A stretch of 64,000 bases of DNA, from the NCBI RefSeq assembly GCF_040529065.1, contig NZ_CP132343.1, positions 4,853,001 through 4,917,000 of the forward strand, in the 5' to 3' direction. The notes under the pieces were generated by a model that was given only the letters and a program-made list of their open reading frames with translations, had not been told where the DNA came from and ran no database searches. Origin of the DNA: Xanthomonas sacchari. GTDB taxonomy: Bacteria; Pseudomonadota; Gammaproteobacteria; Xanthomonadales; Xanthomonadaceae. Shown piece by piece: positions 55,811 through 64,000 of the stretch; within the stretch, counting starts at the first letter, position 1; every line of letters starts with the position of its first letter. Both the position numbers and the translations under genes were made by a program.

Positions 55811-58201
55811 ATGCACGCGACTTCCTCCCGTCTCCGCGCCACCGCCTTGCCGCCGCCCGCACCGCATCGCCGCATGCGCGCGTGCACGCCGTCGTTGTTG
55901 TCCGCGACACTGACCGCCTGCCTCGCCGCGTCCACGGCACACGCCGCGGACGCGGCCACCAGCACCGATGCGGACACCACGCCGACCACGTTGTCCGCGC
56001 TGGACGTGGTGGCCTCGCCGCATGCGGCGGCGGTGGCGCCTACGCAAGTGGTCGGCCCGAACCGCTACGTCATCAATGCCGGCGACATGGACGCCGACGT
56101 CGCCGGCAGCAACGGCCTGGCACGGCTGAAGACCGTGCCCGGCGCCAGCTACACCGCCACCGACGGGCTGGGCCTGGACGTCTCCGCTACCAGCCTGTTC
56201 GTGCGCGGGTTCCGCATGAACGAAATGGGCATCAGCTTCGAAGGCGTGCCGTTGAACGACAGTGGCTTCCTGTCGTTGACCGGCACCAGCGTGATCAACG
56301 TCGGCGTGCCGGATGCCATCGGCACCATCACCGTCAGCCCCGGCGCGGCACCGGTGAGCGTGTTCTCCAGCAGTGCCAACGGCGGCGCGCTGGAGTACCG
56401 CCTGGGCGAACCGAAGGACACGCCCGGCCTGCGCCTCAAGCAGGGCGTGGGCAGCGACGCGACCCAGGTCACCACGGTCTCCGCGCAGAGCGGACAGCTC
56501 GGCGCCAACGGCCCGAAGCTGCAGGTGGACCTGCAACGGCTGGGCGCGGACAAATACCAGGGTGGCGGCACCCAGCGCTTCCTGCGCGGCGACCTGAAGG
56601 CGACGCAGGACGTGGCCTGGGGCACGTTCACCGTGTTCCTGTCGGCCAGCCACGCGGCGATGTGGGGCTACAACAACCTGTCCTTCGACATGCTCGGCAA
56701 ACTCGGCTGGCGCGCCGACAGTCTCTACCCCGACTACGCCAAGGCCTATGCCATCGCCCTGCCGCAGAACGCCGGCGCATCCTGCGGCGTCTACAGCTGC
56801 GGCACCCTGGCCGGGCTGTTGCCGTACGACACCGGCCAGGTCACCGACGACCGCATCGCCTCGCTCGCGCACGACTTCCACATCTCCGACGCGCTCAGCG
56901 GACATGTGCAGGTCTACAGCGCGCGCAGCCGCATCCACGCCACGCTGAGCGATCCGACCACGCCCTCGCCCAATGGCGCGCCGTTCTCCGAGCAGGTACA
57001 GGCACCGCACGTGCAGCGCAGCGGCGCCCTGCTCAGCCTGAGCTACCTGCTCGGCCGGCACACCCTCAGCGCCGGCCTCTGGCAGGAGCACGCCAGCGCC
57101 GACGCGACGACCTTCTGGTACACCGAGCCGCTGCTGGGACAAGGCCGGCCGCTGCGCACCATCGGGCCATGGGACACGTACGGCCCGGCGTTCAAGACCG
57201 ACAACGTCTCGCAGTGGACCACCCGCGCGCGCCAGGTGTACGTGCACGACGACATCGCGCTGAGCGACACGCTGGTGCTGGGCCTGGGGGCAAAGGCGGT
57301 GGATTTCCGCACCAGCGGTGGTGGTGTCGGCGATGCGCCGGACCGGCCGGCCTCCGGCACGCTGCGCGCCAAAAGCGCGTTCCTGCCGCACCTGTCGCTG
57401 TTCTGGAGCCCGACCGCGCAGACCGACGGCTTCATCGACCTGGGCAGCGCGATGAACGGCTTCCGCGTCGCCCAGCGCGGCAACATCGGCTACACCGCCT
57501 CGGCCTGGACCGTCCCCGACCAGGCCACGTTCGACCGCCTCGCCCGCCACCTGCAGCCGGAACAGGACTGGAACCTCACCCTCGGCGGCACCCATCGCTT
57601 CGACCGCGCCACCGTCACCGCGGACGTGTTCTACGGCGACATCCGCCACCGCCTGCTGTCGGCCGCGGTCGGCACCCAGTTCGCGCAGGTCAACACCGTG
57701 CAGGTGATGCCGAAGATGCACACCTTCGGCGCCGACCTCGGCGTGACCGCCGACCTGACCCCGCACCTGCAGTTCTACCAGGGGGTGGCGCTGGCGCGCT
57801 CGGTCTACGACCGCGACGTGGTCGTCGACGGCAACGTCTATCCGATCCAGGGCAAGGCGCAGCCGGGCTATCCGCAACTGTCGTTGGTCAGCGACCTGTC
57901 GGCGCATGTGCGCCACTGGCGCTTCGGCGCCACCAGCACCGAGTACCTGCATCAGCCCTTCACCTACGAGAACGACCTGCGCGTACCGGCGTTCTGGCAG
58001 GTCAACGCGTACACGGCGTACACGCTGGGGCCCGACAGCCCGCTGCCCGGCCTGGAGCTGCGCCTGGACGTGAGCAACCTGCTCGATCGCCGCAACATCG
58101 GTACCGCCAACATCGCCGGCTCGGCGTTCGCCGGCGACTACCAGACGCTGCAGCGCAGCGCGCCGCGGCAGGTGTTGTTCAGTACCTCGCTGGCGTTCTG
58201 A
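55811..58201 (+). CDS. TonB-dependent outer-membrane receptor
   Basis: 796 residues. A signal region (up to about residue 46, A-H-A-A-D) and a TonB-box-like T-L-S-A-L-D-V-V-A near 60-68 come first. The plug domain has A-R-L-K-T-V-P-G-A near 103-111 and F-V-R-G-F-R-M-N-E near 133-141. The barrel ends in S-L-A-F (terminal Phe). It imports a ligand such as a siderophore, carbohydrate or cobalamin with TonB energy; none can be named. A downstream ATG at residue 22 (MRACTP) may be the true start. Divergent from the BlaI repressor. Confidence 0.9.
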   Translation: MHATSSRLRATALPPPAPHRRMRACTPSLLSATLTACLAASTAHAADAATSTDADTTPTTLSALDVVASPHAAAVAPTQVVGPNRYVINAGDMDADVAGSNGLARLKTVPGASYTATDGLGLDVSATSLFVRGFRMNEMGISFEGVPLNDSGFLSLTGTSVINVGVPDAIGTITVSPGAAPVSVFSSSANGGALEYRLGEPKDTPGLRLKQGVGSDATQVTTVSAQSGQLGANGPKLQVDLQRLGADKYQGGGTQRFLRGDLKATQDVAWGTFTVFLSASHAAMWGYNNLSFDMLGKLGWRADSLYPDYAKAYAIALPQNAGASCGVYSCGTLAGLLPYDTGQVTDDRIASLAHDFHISDALSGHVQVYSARSRIHATLSDPTTPSPNGAPFSEQVQAPHVQRSGALLSLSYLLGRHTLSAGLWQEHASADATTFWYTEPLLGQGRPLRTIGPWDTYGPAFKTDNVSQWTTRARQVYVHDDIALSDTLVLGLGAKAVDFRTSGGGVGDAPDRPASGTLRAKSAFLPHLSLFWSPTAQTDGFIDLGSAMNGFRVAQRGNIGYTASAWTVPDQATFDRLARHLQPEQDWNLTLGGTHRFDRATVTADVFYGDIRHRLLSAAVGTQFAQVNTVQVMPKMHTFGADLGVTADLTPHLQFYQGVALARSVYDRDVVVDGNVYPIQGKAQPGYPQLSLVSDLSAHVRHWRFGATSTEYLHQPFTYENDLRVPAFWQVNAYTAYTLGPDSPLPGLELRLDVSNLLDRRNIGTANIAGSAFAGDYQTLQRSAPRQVLFSTSLAF

Positions 58202-58368
58202 GCGGGCGGCACGCATGCATGGGGCAGACACGGCGTTCACGGCGGTGCCACGCTGGCGCGACTAGAAGTTTCCGCACCGGTCCGCCGACGCATGCCGCGT
58301 CCGTCGGCCTCGCCGCCACACGCGGCGCCCCCACGACCGCAGCGGCTTCTGCACAGCAGGACATCGGC

Positions 58369-58545
58369 ATGAGCGACGACACCCGCAACACCGGTTCGCC
58401 CGATCGCGACCGCATCAACCTCCACGAAGACTACGAAGTGCGCTACTGGACGCAGGCGCTGGGCGTGTCCGCCGACGAGCTGCGCGCCGCCGTGCATGCC
58501 GTGGGCAGCAGTGCCGCCGCGGTCCGCGCGCACCTGCGCAAGTGA
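58369..58545 (+). CDS. DUF3606 small protein
   Basis: 58 residues. The sequence D-R-D-R-I-N-L-H-E-D-Y-E-V-R-Y-W near 12-27 and L-G-V-S-A-D-E-L-R-A-A-V-H-A-V-G are characteristic of DUF3606, a small protein family often near stress genes. Function unknown. It lies 19 bases upstream of ligD and is probably co-transcribed. Confidence 0.9.
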   Translation: MSDDTRNTGSPDRDRINLHEDYEVRYWTQALGVSADELRAAVHAVGSSAAAVRAHLRK

Positions 58546-58564
58546 CGGGGGCCGGGCCCGCGCC

Positions 58565-61198
58565 ATGAGCCTCGCCGACTACCGCCGCAAGCGCCGCTTC
58601 GACAAGACCCGCGAGCCGGAGCCTGGCAAGCCGGTGCCGGCGGGGCAGCGGCCGATCTTCGTCGTGCAGCTGCACCACGCCAGCCGCCGCCATTACGATT
58701 TCCGCCTGCAGGTCGGCGATGCGCTGAAGAGCTGGGCGGTGCCGAAGGGGCCGAGCTACGACCCCAAGGTCAAGCGCATGGCGGTGGAAGTGGAAGACCA
58801 TCCGCTCGACTACGCCACGTTCGAGGGCGAGATCCCGCAGGGCGAATACGGCGGCGGCCACGTCGCCCAGTTCGATCACGGCGTGTGGAGCAGCGCGGAC
58901 GATCCGGAGGCGCAACTGGCCAAGGGCCATCTGCGCTTCGAACTGTTCGGCGACAAGCTCAAGGGCGGCTGGCACCTGGTGCGCTCGGGCAAGCCGGCGC
59001 GGCAGCCGCAGTGGCTGCTGTTCAAGGAGGACGACGCCTTCGCCGGCGACCTGGAGGCGGACGACCTGCTGGCCGATGTCACCGCGGCGCCGGCGCAGGA
59101 CGTCAAGCGCGCCGGCGCTGGCAAACCCAACAAACGCAAGGCCACGACGGTGGTGGCACCGGTGCGCAAGGGCCGCCGGACGAACTGGGCCAAGCTCGCC
59201 CAGGCACTGCCGGGCGCGGTGTCGGCGGCGGCGCCGGACGGACCGTTCGCGCCGCAGCTGGCCCGGCTGGGCGATACCCCGCCGCAGGGCGCGCAATGGA
59301 TCCACGAGATCAAGTGGGACGGCTACCGGATCCTGGCCACCGTCGCCGACGGCGTGGTGCGGCTATGGTCGCGCAACGCGATCGAATGGACCGACAAGAT
59401 TCCCGAGATCCGCGATGCCATCGCCGCGCTGGGCCTGCGCTCGGCGGCGCTGGATGGCGAACTGATCGCCGGCAAGGGCACCAAGGAGGACTTCAACCTG
59501 CTGCAGGCGGTGCTGTCCGGCGAGCGCCAGGGCAAGCTGGCGCTCGCCCTGTTCGACCTGCTGCACCTGGACGGCATCGACATCGCCGCCGCACCGCTGT
59601 CCGAGCGCAAGGCGTTGTTGCAGCGGCTGCTGCAGGACGCCGATACGCACCTGGCCTTCAGCTCGCACATCGACGGCGACGGCGACGCGGCGTTCCAGCT
59701 CGCCGGCACGCAGCACTTCGAGGGCATCGTCTCCAAGCGCGCCGACCGCGGCTACCACGGCGGCCGCAGCGACGACTGGCGCAAGACCAAGCAATTGCGC
59801 TCGGACGAGTTCGCGGTGGTCGGCTACACCGCACCCAAGGGCAGCCGCAGCGGCTTCGGCTCGTTGCTGCTGGCGCGGCCGGATCCCGACCATGGCTGGC
59901 TGTACGTCGGGCGGGTCGGCTCCGGCTTCTCCGATGCCCTGTTGCGCGAGCTGACCGCGCTGATCGGCAAGGCCGGCAGCGCCACGCCCAGCGTGCACGT
60001 GCCCACCACCGAGACCGACCTGCGCAGCGCGCGCTGGTTCGCGCCGCGCTTCGTGGTGGAGGTGTTTTACCGCGGCATCGGCGGACAGCAGTTGCTGCGC
60101 CAGGCCTCGCTGAAGGCGGTGCGTCCGGACAAGGACATCGCCGATCTGGGCGATGCCGACGCACCGGCACCGCGCGCGGCGGCGGCGCGGGCAACGCCGG
60201 CGGCCAGGAAAGCCAAGGCGGACAAAACGACCAAGGCGACCAAAGCGACCAAAACAAAGGCCGTCGACGCGAAGGTCGCCAGCAGCAAGCGCGGCAAGCG
60301 CGGCGTGGCAGCCGCTGACAACGCGCGCACGCCGCCGACGCTGTCCAGCCCGGGCCGCGTGGTCTTCCCCGACATCGGCGCGACCAAGCGCGAGGTCTGG
60401 GACTACTACAGCGCGGTGATGGATCACCTACTGCCGGAGATCGCCGGCCGCCCTCTGTCGATCATCCGCTGCCCGGCCGGCGCCGAACGCGCGTGCTTCT
60501 TCCAGAAGCACCACACCGCTGGGCTGGAACTGGTGTCGTCGGTGCGGTTGAAGGAAGAGAGCGGCACCCAGGCCGAGTACCTGGTGGTCGAGGATGCGGC
60601 CGGGCTGCTGGAGCTGGTGCAGTTCAATGCATTGGAGTTCCACCCGTGGGGCGCGCATGCCGCGTCCCCGGAGCGTGCCGACCGCGTGGTGTTCGACCTG
60701 GACCCGGGCCCGGACGTGCCCTTCGCCGAGGTCAAGCGCGCGGCCACCGATATCCGCAAGCTGCTCGCGCAGCTGGAGCTGGAATCGTTCCTGCGCGTGT
60801 CCGGCGGCAAGGGCCTGCACGTGGTGGTGCCGCTGGCGCCGGGCTGCGACTGGGACCTGACCAAGCGCTTCGCCCACGGCTTCGCCGACGCACTGGCGCA
60901 GTCGCAACCCGAGCGCTTCCTCGCCACCGCCAGCAAGCGCCTGCGCAACCAGCGCATCTTCGTCGACTATTTGCGCAACGGCCGCGGCGCCACCGCGGTG
61001 GCGTCGTATTCGCTGCGCGCCCGCGCCGGCGCCCCGGTGGCGATGCCGCTCGCCTGGAGCGACCTGTCCAAACTGCACCGCGCCGACGCCTTCAAGCTGC
61101 GCGACGTCCCCGCCAAGCTGAAGCGGCGACGCAAGGATCCGTGGGCCGGCATCGACGCGCTGAAGCAGAACCTGGCGCGCTGGGCCGAAACGGAGTGA
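58565..61198 (+). CDS. ligD: ATP-dependent DNA ligase D (PE-LIG-POL)
   Basis: 877 residues in the order seen in Pseudomonas LigD. The 3'-phosphoesterase domain (about 1-165) has H-H-A-S-R-R-H-Y-D-F-R near 37-47 and G-E-Y-G-G-G at 93-98. The ligase domain (about 225-540) has the adenylated Lys250 in E-I-K-W-D-G-Y-R. A Lys/Ala/Thr linker (about 550-605) precedes the primase-polymerase domain with V-F-D-L-D-P-G-P and S-G-G-K-G-L-H-V. It seals breaks in non-homologous end joining with Ku. No ku gene is in this window. Confidence 0.96.
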   Translation: MSLADYRRKRRFDKTREPEPGKPVPAGQRPIFVVQLHHASRRHYDFRLQVGDALKSWAVPKGPSYDPKVKRMAVEVEDHPLDYATFEGEIPQGEYGGGHVAQFDHGVWSSADDPEAQLAKGHLRFELFGDKLKGGWHLVRSGKPARQPQWLLFKEDDAFAGDLEADDLLADVTAAPAQDVKRAGAGKPNKRKATTVVAPVRKGRRTNWAKLAQALPGAVSAAAPDGPFAPQLARLGDTPPQGAQWIHEIKWDGYRILATVADGVVRLWSRNAIEWTDKIPEIRDAIAALGLRSAALDGELIAGKGTKEDFNLLQAVLSGERQGKLALALFDLLHLDGIDIAAAPLSERKALLQRLLQDADTHLAFSSHIDGDGDAAFQLAGTQHFEGIVSKRADRGYHGGRSDDWRKTKQLRSDEFAVVGYTAPKGSRSGFGSLLLARPDPDHGWLYVGRVGSGFSDALLRELTALIGKAGSATPSVHVPTTETDLRSARWFAPRFVVEVFYRGIGGQQLLRQASLKAVRPDKDIADLGDADAPAPRAAAARATPAARKAKADKTTKATKATKTKAVDAKVASSKRGKRGVAAADNARTPPTLSSPGRVVFPDIGATKREVWDYYSAVMDHLLPEIAGRPLSIIRCPAGAERACFFQKHHTAGLELVSSVRLKEESGTQAEYLVVEDAAGLLELVQFNALEFHPWGAHAASPERADRVVFDLDPGPDVPFAEVKRAATDIRKLLAQLELESFLRVSGGKGLHVVVPLAPGCDWDLTKRFAHGFADALAQSQPERFLATASKRLRNQRIFVDYLRNGRGATAVASYSLRARAGAPVAMPLAWSDLSKLHRADAFKLRDVPAKLKRRRKDPWAGIDALKQNLARWAETE

Positions 61199-61202
61199 GC
61201 GA

Positions 61203-61510
61203 AGCCCCTCTCCCGCCGGGAGAGGGGTTGGGGGTGAGGGTCCGGGCGCGAAGCGCCTCGCTGACACTGAACACGAGCGACCCGTACCCTCATCCGCCCC
61301 TGCGGGGCACCTTCTCCCGATGGGAGAAGGGAATCAAAAGCCCCTCTCCCACCGGGAGAGGGGTTGGGGTGAGGGTCCGGGCGCGAAGCGCCTCGCTGAC
61401 ACTGAACACGAGCGACCCGTACCCTCATCCGCCCCTGCGGGGCACCTTCTCCCGGGGGGAGAAGGGAGTCAAAAGCCCTCTCCCCTCGGGAGAGGGGTTG
61501 GGGTGAGGGC
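61203..61510. repeat. Tandem duplication of the inverted CCCCTCTCCC element
   Basis: The element family of 20162-20522 in the opposite orientation, present as two copies with a 135-base period (matching block at 61241 and 61376) plus a terminal partial copy. It fills the 351-base gap after ligD and ahead of the convergent SDR stop. Confidence 0.93.
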
Positions 61511-61549
61511 CCGACCGCCAGCCAACTCACCCGCCAACCCACTCACCCC

Positions 61550-62584
61550 CTACCCCGTCGGCCCACCCATCACGGGCAGGATCGCGCCATTGATGTAGCT
61601 GGCAGTGATCGGCGAGGCCAGGAACACGTACGCCGGCGACAGTTCCTCCGGCTGCGCCGGGCGCCCCATCGGGTTCTGCTTGCCGAACTCGGCCACGTCC
61701 TCGGCGGACTTGTCGGCCGGATTGAGCGGCGTCCACACCGGCCCCGGCGCGACTGCGTTGACGCGGATGCCGCGCGGCTGCAGCTGGCTGGCCAACGCCA
61801 TGGTGAAAGCATGGATCGCGCCCTTGGTCGCCGAATAGTCCAGCAGCGACTTGCTGCCGAACAGCCCGGTCTCCGAGCCGCTGTTGACGATCGCCGAACC
61901 ACGCTTGAGATGCGGCAGCGCCGCGCGCGCCATGTGGAAATAGCCGGCGATGTTGGTCTGCAAGGTCTCCTGCAGATGTTCCTCGCTCAGGTCCTCCAGC
62001 GCATCGCAATGCAGCTGGAAAGCGGCGTTGTTGACCAGCACATCGAGCCCACCGAAGGCGTTGACCGTCTGCGCCACCGCGTCCTCGCAGAACGCCGGAT
62101 CCTTCACGTCGCCGGCGATGGTGATGCAGCGGCGGCCTTCGTTCTCGACGTGCTGGCGGGTGACCTGCGCATCCTCGTGTTCGTCCAGGTACAGCACCGC
62201 CACATCCGCGCCCTCGCGCGCGAACAGCACCGCCACCGCGCGGCCGATGCCCGAATCGGCACCGGTCACGATCGCGCTCATGCCGCGCAGCTTGCCGCTG
62301 CCCACGTATTCCGGCGCCTCGAAGCGCGGCTGCAGCGCCAACTCGTGCTCGTTGCCCGGCTTGGTCAGGTGCTGCTTGGGCATGCGCTGCGGCTGCTTGC
62401 GCGGGCCGGCCTGGCCCGCGTCGCCCGGCTTGGAGCGCTTGGGCTTGGGCTTGGCGTCGCCGGCATCGACCGCGCGTTGCAGCGCGCGTTGCTGCTGCAC
62501 GGTCTTGGCGCTGGACGACGCCACGGCGCCACTGCGCTTGGACGGGGCGGACTTGGTGGCGGCAGGACGCTTGCGGGAGGCCAT
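61550..62584 (-). CDS. Short-chain dehydrogenase (YhxC/YghA-type, stress-linked)
   Basis: 344 residues. A Lys/Arg/Ala-rich N-terminal extension (about 1-75) precedes the Rossmann SDR: T-G-A-D-S-G-I-G near 109-116, N-N-A-A near 188-191, catalytic Ser in V-N-S-G-S-E-T and the Y-S-A-T-K motif near 256-260 (Tyr, Lys). This extended SDR group (YghA, YhxC, GSP39) is often under general stress control; its substrate is uncertain. It faces ligD across repeats and is preceded on the same strand by a zinc-ribbon gene. Confidence 0.9.
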   Translation of the reverse strand: MASRKRPAATKSAPSKRSGAVASSSAKTVQQQRALQRAVDAGDAKPKPKRSKPGDAGQAGPRKQPQRMPKQHLTKPGNEHELALQPRFEAPEYVGSGKLRGMSAIVTGADSGIGRAVAVLFAREGADVAVLYLDEHEDAQVTRQHVENEGRRCITIAGDVKDPAFCEDAVAQTVNAFGGLDVLVNNAAFQLHCDALEDLSEEHLQETLQTNIAGYFHMARAALPHLKRGSAIVNSGSETGLFGSKSLLDYSATKGAIHAFTMALASQLQPRGIRVNAVAPGPVWTPLNPADKSAEDVAEFGKQNPMGRPAQPEELSPAYVFLASPITASYINGAILPVMGGPTG

Positions 62585-62655
62585 CGGCAATACTCCGGAT
62601 GCGGGAGGAGGACGCGGTCGCGCAACCCTCCTCGAAGGGAAGGAACGGGCGTCGC

Positions 62656-62889
62656 TCAGGCGCGGTCGGCGAGACCGCTGACGCCGGCATGCTGGGCGCA
62701 GTGCGCGCAGCAGAACATGCGCTCGCCGGCCTGCACGCCGTGGCCGACGATGCGGCACTCGCAGTGGCTGCAGCGCGGGGCGAAGGCGTGGATGGCGCAC
62801 TCGAACGAATCGAAGGTACCGCTGCGCGCGCCCTGGGTCAGGGTGAAGGCCTGGTCGTAGTCGTTTCCGCAGACATCGCAGGTGGCCAT
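62656..62889 (-). CDS. Small zinc-ribbon protein of unknown function
   Basis: 77 residues. The cysteine pattern C-D-V-C near the start, F-D-S-F-E-C-A-I-H, C-S-H-C-E-C-R and M-F-C-C-A-H-C-A-Q-H suggests two zinc-binding sites in a compact treble-clef-like fold. No enzyme motif. It lies about 70 bases upstream of the stress-type SDR and on the same strand. Confidence 0.82.
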   Translation of the reverse strand: MATCDVCGNDYDQAFTLTQGARSGTFDSFECAIHAFAPRCSHCECRIVGHGVQAGERMFCCAHCAQHAGVSGLADRA

Positions 62890-63029
62890 GATCGGCTCCG
62901 GTTGCTGGGGGGAATCCCGAGTCTGGCCCCGCCCGCGGCCACGACCGGTGAAACCGCCGGCGCGATCTCTTCATGCGGCGCAAACATGCGCCGCGACAGG
63001 CTCGCGCCATCGATCGAAGGAGACGCCCC

Positions 63030-63386
63030 ATGATCCGCCACCCGCTTGCCCGCCTCGCCCCGTTCGCCGCCGTGCTGCTGCTCGGCGCCTGCAGCACCAC
63101 CCAGGTGGCGCAGGTGCAGCCGATCGACGGTGTCATCTCCGGCCAGTGCCATATCGACAAGGTCCGCGGCGCGGTCGGCCTGGCCGCCTCGCGCATGACC
63201 GTCGAACGCGCCCGCGTCGACAGCGACAGCCTCAAGGTGCAGGTGGTCAAGAGCAGCGTCGCCGACAACGGCGCCACCTCCAGCGGCGTGGACAGCGCCA
63301 ATCGCGGCGCCCGCGAGACCGGCGGCGACCGCCTGACCGTCGAAGTCGGCCCGACCAACAACATCACCACCGTATATTGCGGCTGA
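63030..63386 (+). CDS. Lipoprotein with I78 peptidase-inhibitor-like domain
   Basis: 118 residues. A lipoprotein signal ends L-L-G-A-C (Cys21). The mature domain closes with R-L-T-V-E-V-G-P-T-N-N-I-T-T-V-Y-C-G, which matches the C-terminal signature of I78 inhibitors, and it has one further Cys (G-Q-C). I78 members inhibit serine peptidases; here the active loop is longer, so inhibition is unproved. AAGGAGA eight bases before ATG 63030 sets the start. Confidence 0.7.
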   Translation: MIRHPLARLAPFAAVLLLGACSTTQVAQVQPIDGVISGQCHIDKVRGAVGLAASRMTVERARVDSDSLKVQVVKSSVADNGATSSGVDSANRGARETGGDRLTVEVGPTNNITTVYCG

Positions 63387-63431
63387 TCCGCACCGCGAGG
63401 CCGTCCCGCCGCACCCGCGGCGGCGCGGCGC

Positions 63432-64000
63432 TCAGGCGCGCTTGCGGGTCGCAGGCGAGGCCTTGCGCTTGCTGCGGTGACCACTGCCCTGCGTGCTTGC
63501 CACCGCACCGTTGCGCGTGGTCCGCGCGGCCTTGCGCAAGGGCGGCGCCTTGGCCGCGGTACGACCGGCCGCCTTGCGCGCCGCGGTACGTGCCCGCCCC
63601 AGGTACTTCAGCGTGATCAGATCCCACTGCCGCTCGCCGCGCACGCCCTCGCACAGGCCGTGCAGGCGGCCGCAGCGCCAACCGTCGAACACGCACGGGT
63701 CGATATAGGCCTTGCGGCACACCGCCGGGGTGTTGCCGAGCGCCTCGGCCACCTCGCGGATCACCGCATTCTGCGCCTGCGCCAGCGCGCGCTCGCCGCC
63801 GGTGTCGGGCAGCGGCAGCGCGGCCAGCCGTTGCAGCGCGGCGCGGGTGCCGCCCCAGGTGCGGAAGTCCTTGGCGGTGAAGCTCTCGCCCATCGCCTCG
63901 CGCAGGTAGTCGTTGACCTCGCCCGAATCCACCGGCTGCAACTGGCCGTCGTCGTCGCGGTACTGGAACAGCGCCTGCCCGGGCAGTTGCTGGCAGCCGC
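63432..64000 (-). CDS. DNA topoisomerase IB, C-terminal part (cut by window end)
   Basis: About 189 residues are visible; the gene continues past 64000. The eukaryote/poxvirus-type IB domain shows in L-P-G-Q-A-L-F-Q-Y, S-G-E-V-N-D-Y-L-R-E, F-T-A-K-D-F-R-T-W-G-G-T and the catalytic Tyr in C-R-K-A-Y-I-D-P. It relaxes supercoils through a 3'-phosphotyrosyl link. A Lys/Arg/Ala-rich tail (last 60 residues) is likely a DNA-binding extension. Grouped with LigD and a stress SDR, it fits a DNA-maintenance locus. Confidence 0.93.
   Translation of the reverse strand, partial: GCQQLPGQALFQYRDDDGQLQPVDSGEVNDYLREAMGESFTAKDFRTWGGTRAALQRLAALPLPDTGGERALAQAQNAVIREVAEALGNTPAVCRKAYIDPCVFDGWRCGRLHGLCEGVRGERQWDLITLKYLGRARTAARKAAGRTAAKAPPLRKAARTTRNGAVASTQGSGHRSKRKASPATRKRA

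Overview
The window reads as a contiguous piece of a Xanthomonas (Xanthomonadaceae) chromosome. The base composition is very GC-rich, so real genes throw long shadow reading frames on the other strand. An Ax21-type outer-membrane protein, a hemDXY-like group, two tandem sodC genes, a TonB-dependent receptor and recurring short intergenic repeats all fit that genus. The species cannot be fixed from the sequence alone. No rRNA, tRNA, CRISPR array, integrase or insertion sequence was found. The DNA looks like core and lightly accessory chromosome rather than an integrated element.

Layout. 1-7.1 kb: ax21, then gpsA and secB with a rhodanese, and the heme genes hemD, hemX and hemY. 7.2-12.5 kb: a membrane protein, a thiolase, a conserved unknown, a NADAR glycosidase and tandem sodC. 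12.8-19.4 kb: a complete nitrogen-control block on the minus strand (glnA, PII, amtB, ntrB, ntrC). It has a sigma-54 promoter and two NtrC boxes ahead of glnA, a third NtrC box over the ntrB start, and uppP divergent. 20.5-26.0 kb: a PEBP protein, a TPR/sulfotransferase-like protein, and a lipid-related trio (alpha/beta hydrolase, PlsC, hotdog thioesterase). 26.1-29.8 kb: a tightly packed operon of ParA, SixA, YceI and a phospholipase D lipoprotein. 30-37.5 kb: an AAA ATPase, an AEC transporter, a periplasmic protein and a 1240-residue indolepyruvate oxidoreductase.

37.8-48.9 kb is a run of envelope, hypothetical and transport genes: an internally duplicated glycine-zipper protein, a DUF938 methyltransferase, an NYN-domain protein, EcsC, an MFS transporter, DUF4424, a GH43 hydrolase with accessory domains, an LprI-like protein and a PAQR protein. 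49.1-52.8 kb holds a helicase/exonuclease pair resembling Bacillus MrfAB. 52.8-58.2 kb holds a BlaI repressor with an M56 metalloprotease whose sensor tail is unusual, followed by a divergent TonB receptor. 58.4-64 kb groups DUF3606, LigD, a stress-type short-chain dehydrogenase, a zinc-ribbon protein, an I78-like inhibitor and topoisomerase IB (cut by the window end). This looks like a stress and DNA-repair neighbourhood.

The intergenic regions carry several repeat families. One is a 7-bp (GGGATTS) array that begins directly after two different stop codons. Another is a long C-rich and G-rich hairpin element at three loci. The others are an inverted GTAGGAGCGG element and a perfect 6 x 8-bp microsatellite. 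The clearest regulatory logic is the nitrogen block. The least explained items are the M56 protein tail, the ParA-SixA-YceI-PLD operon and the heptamer element fixed to stop codons.
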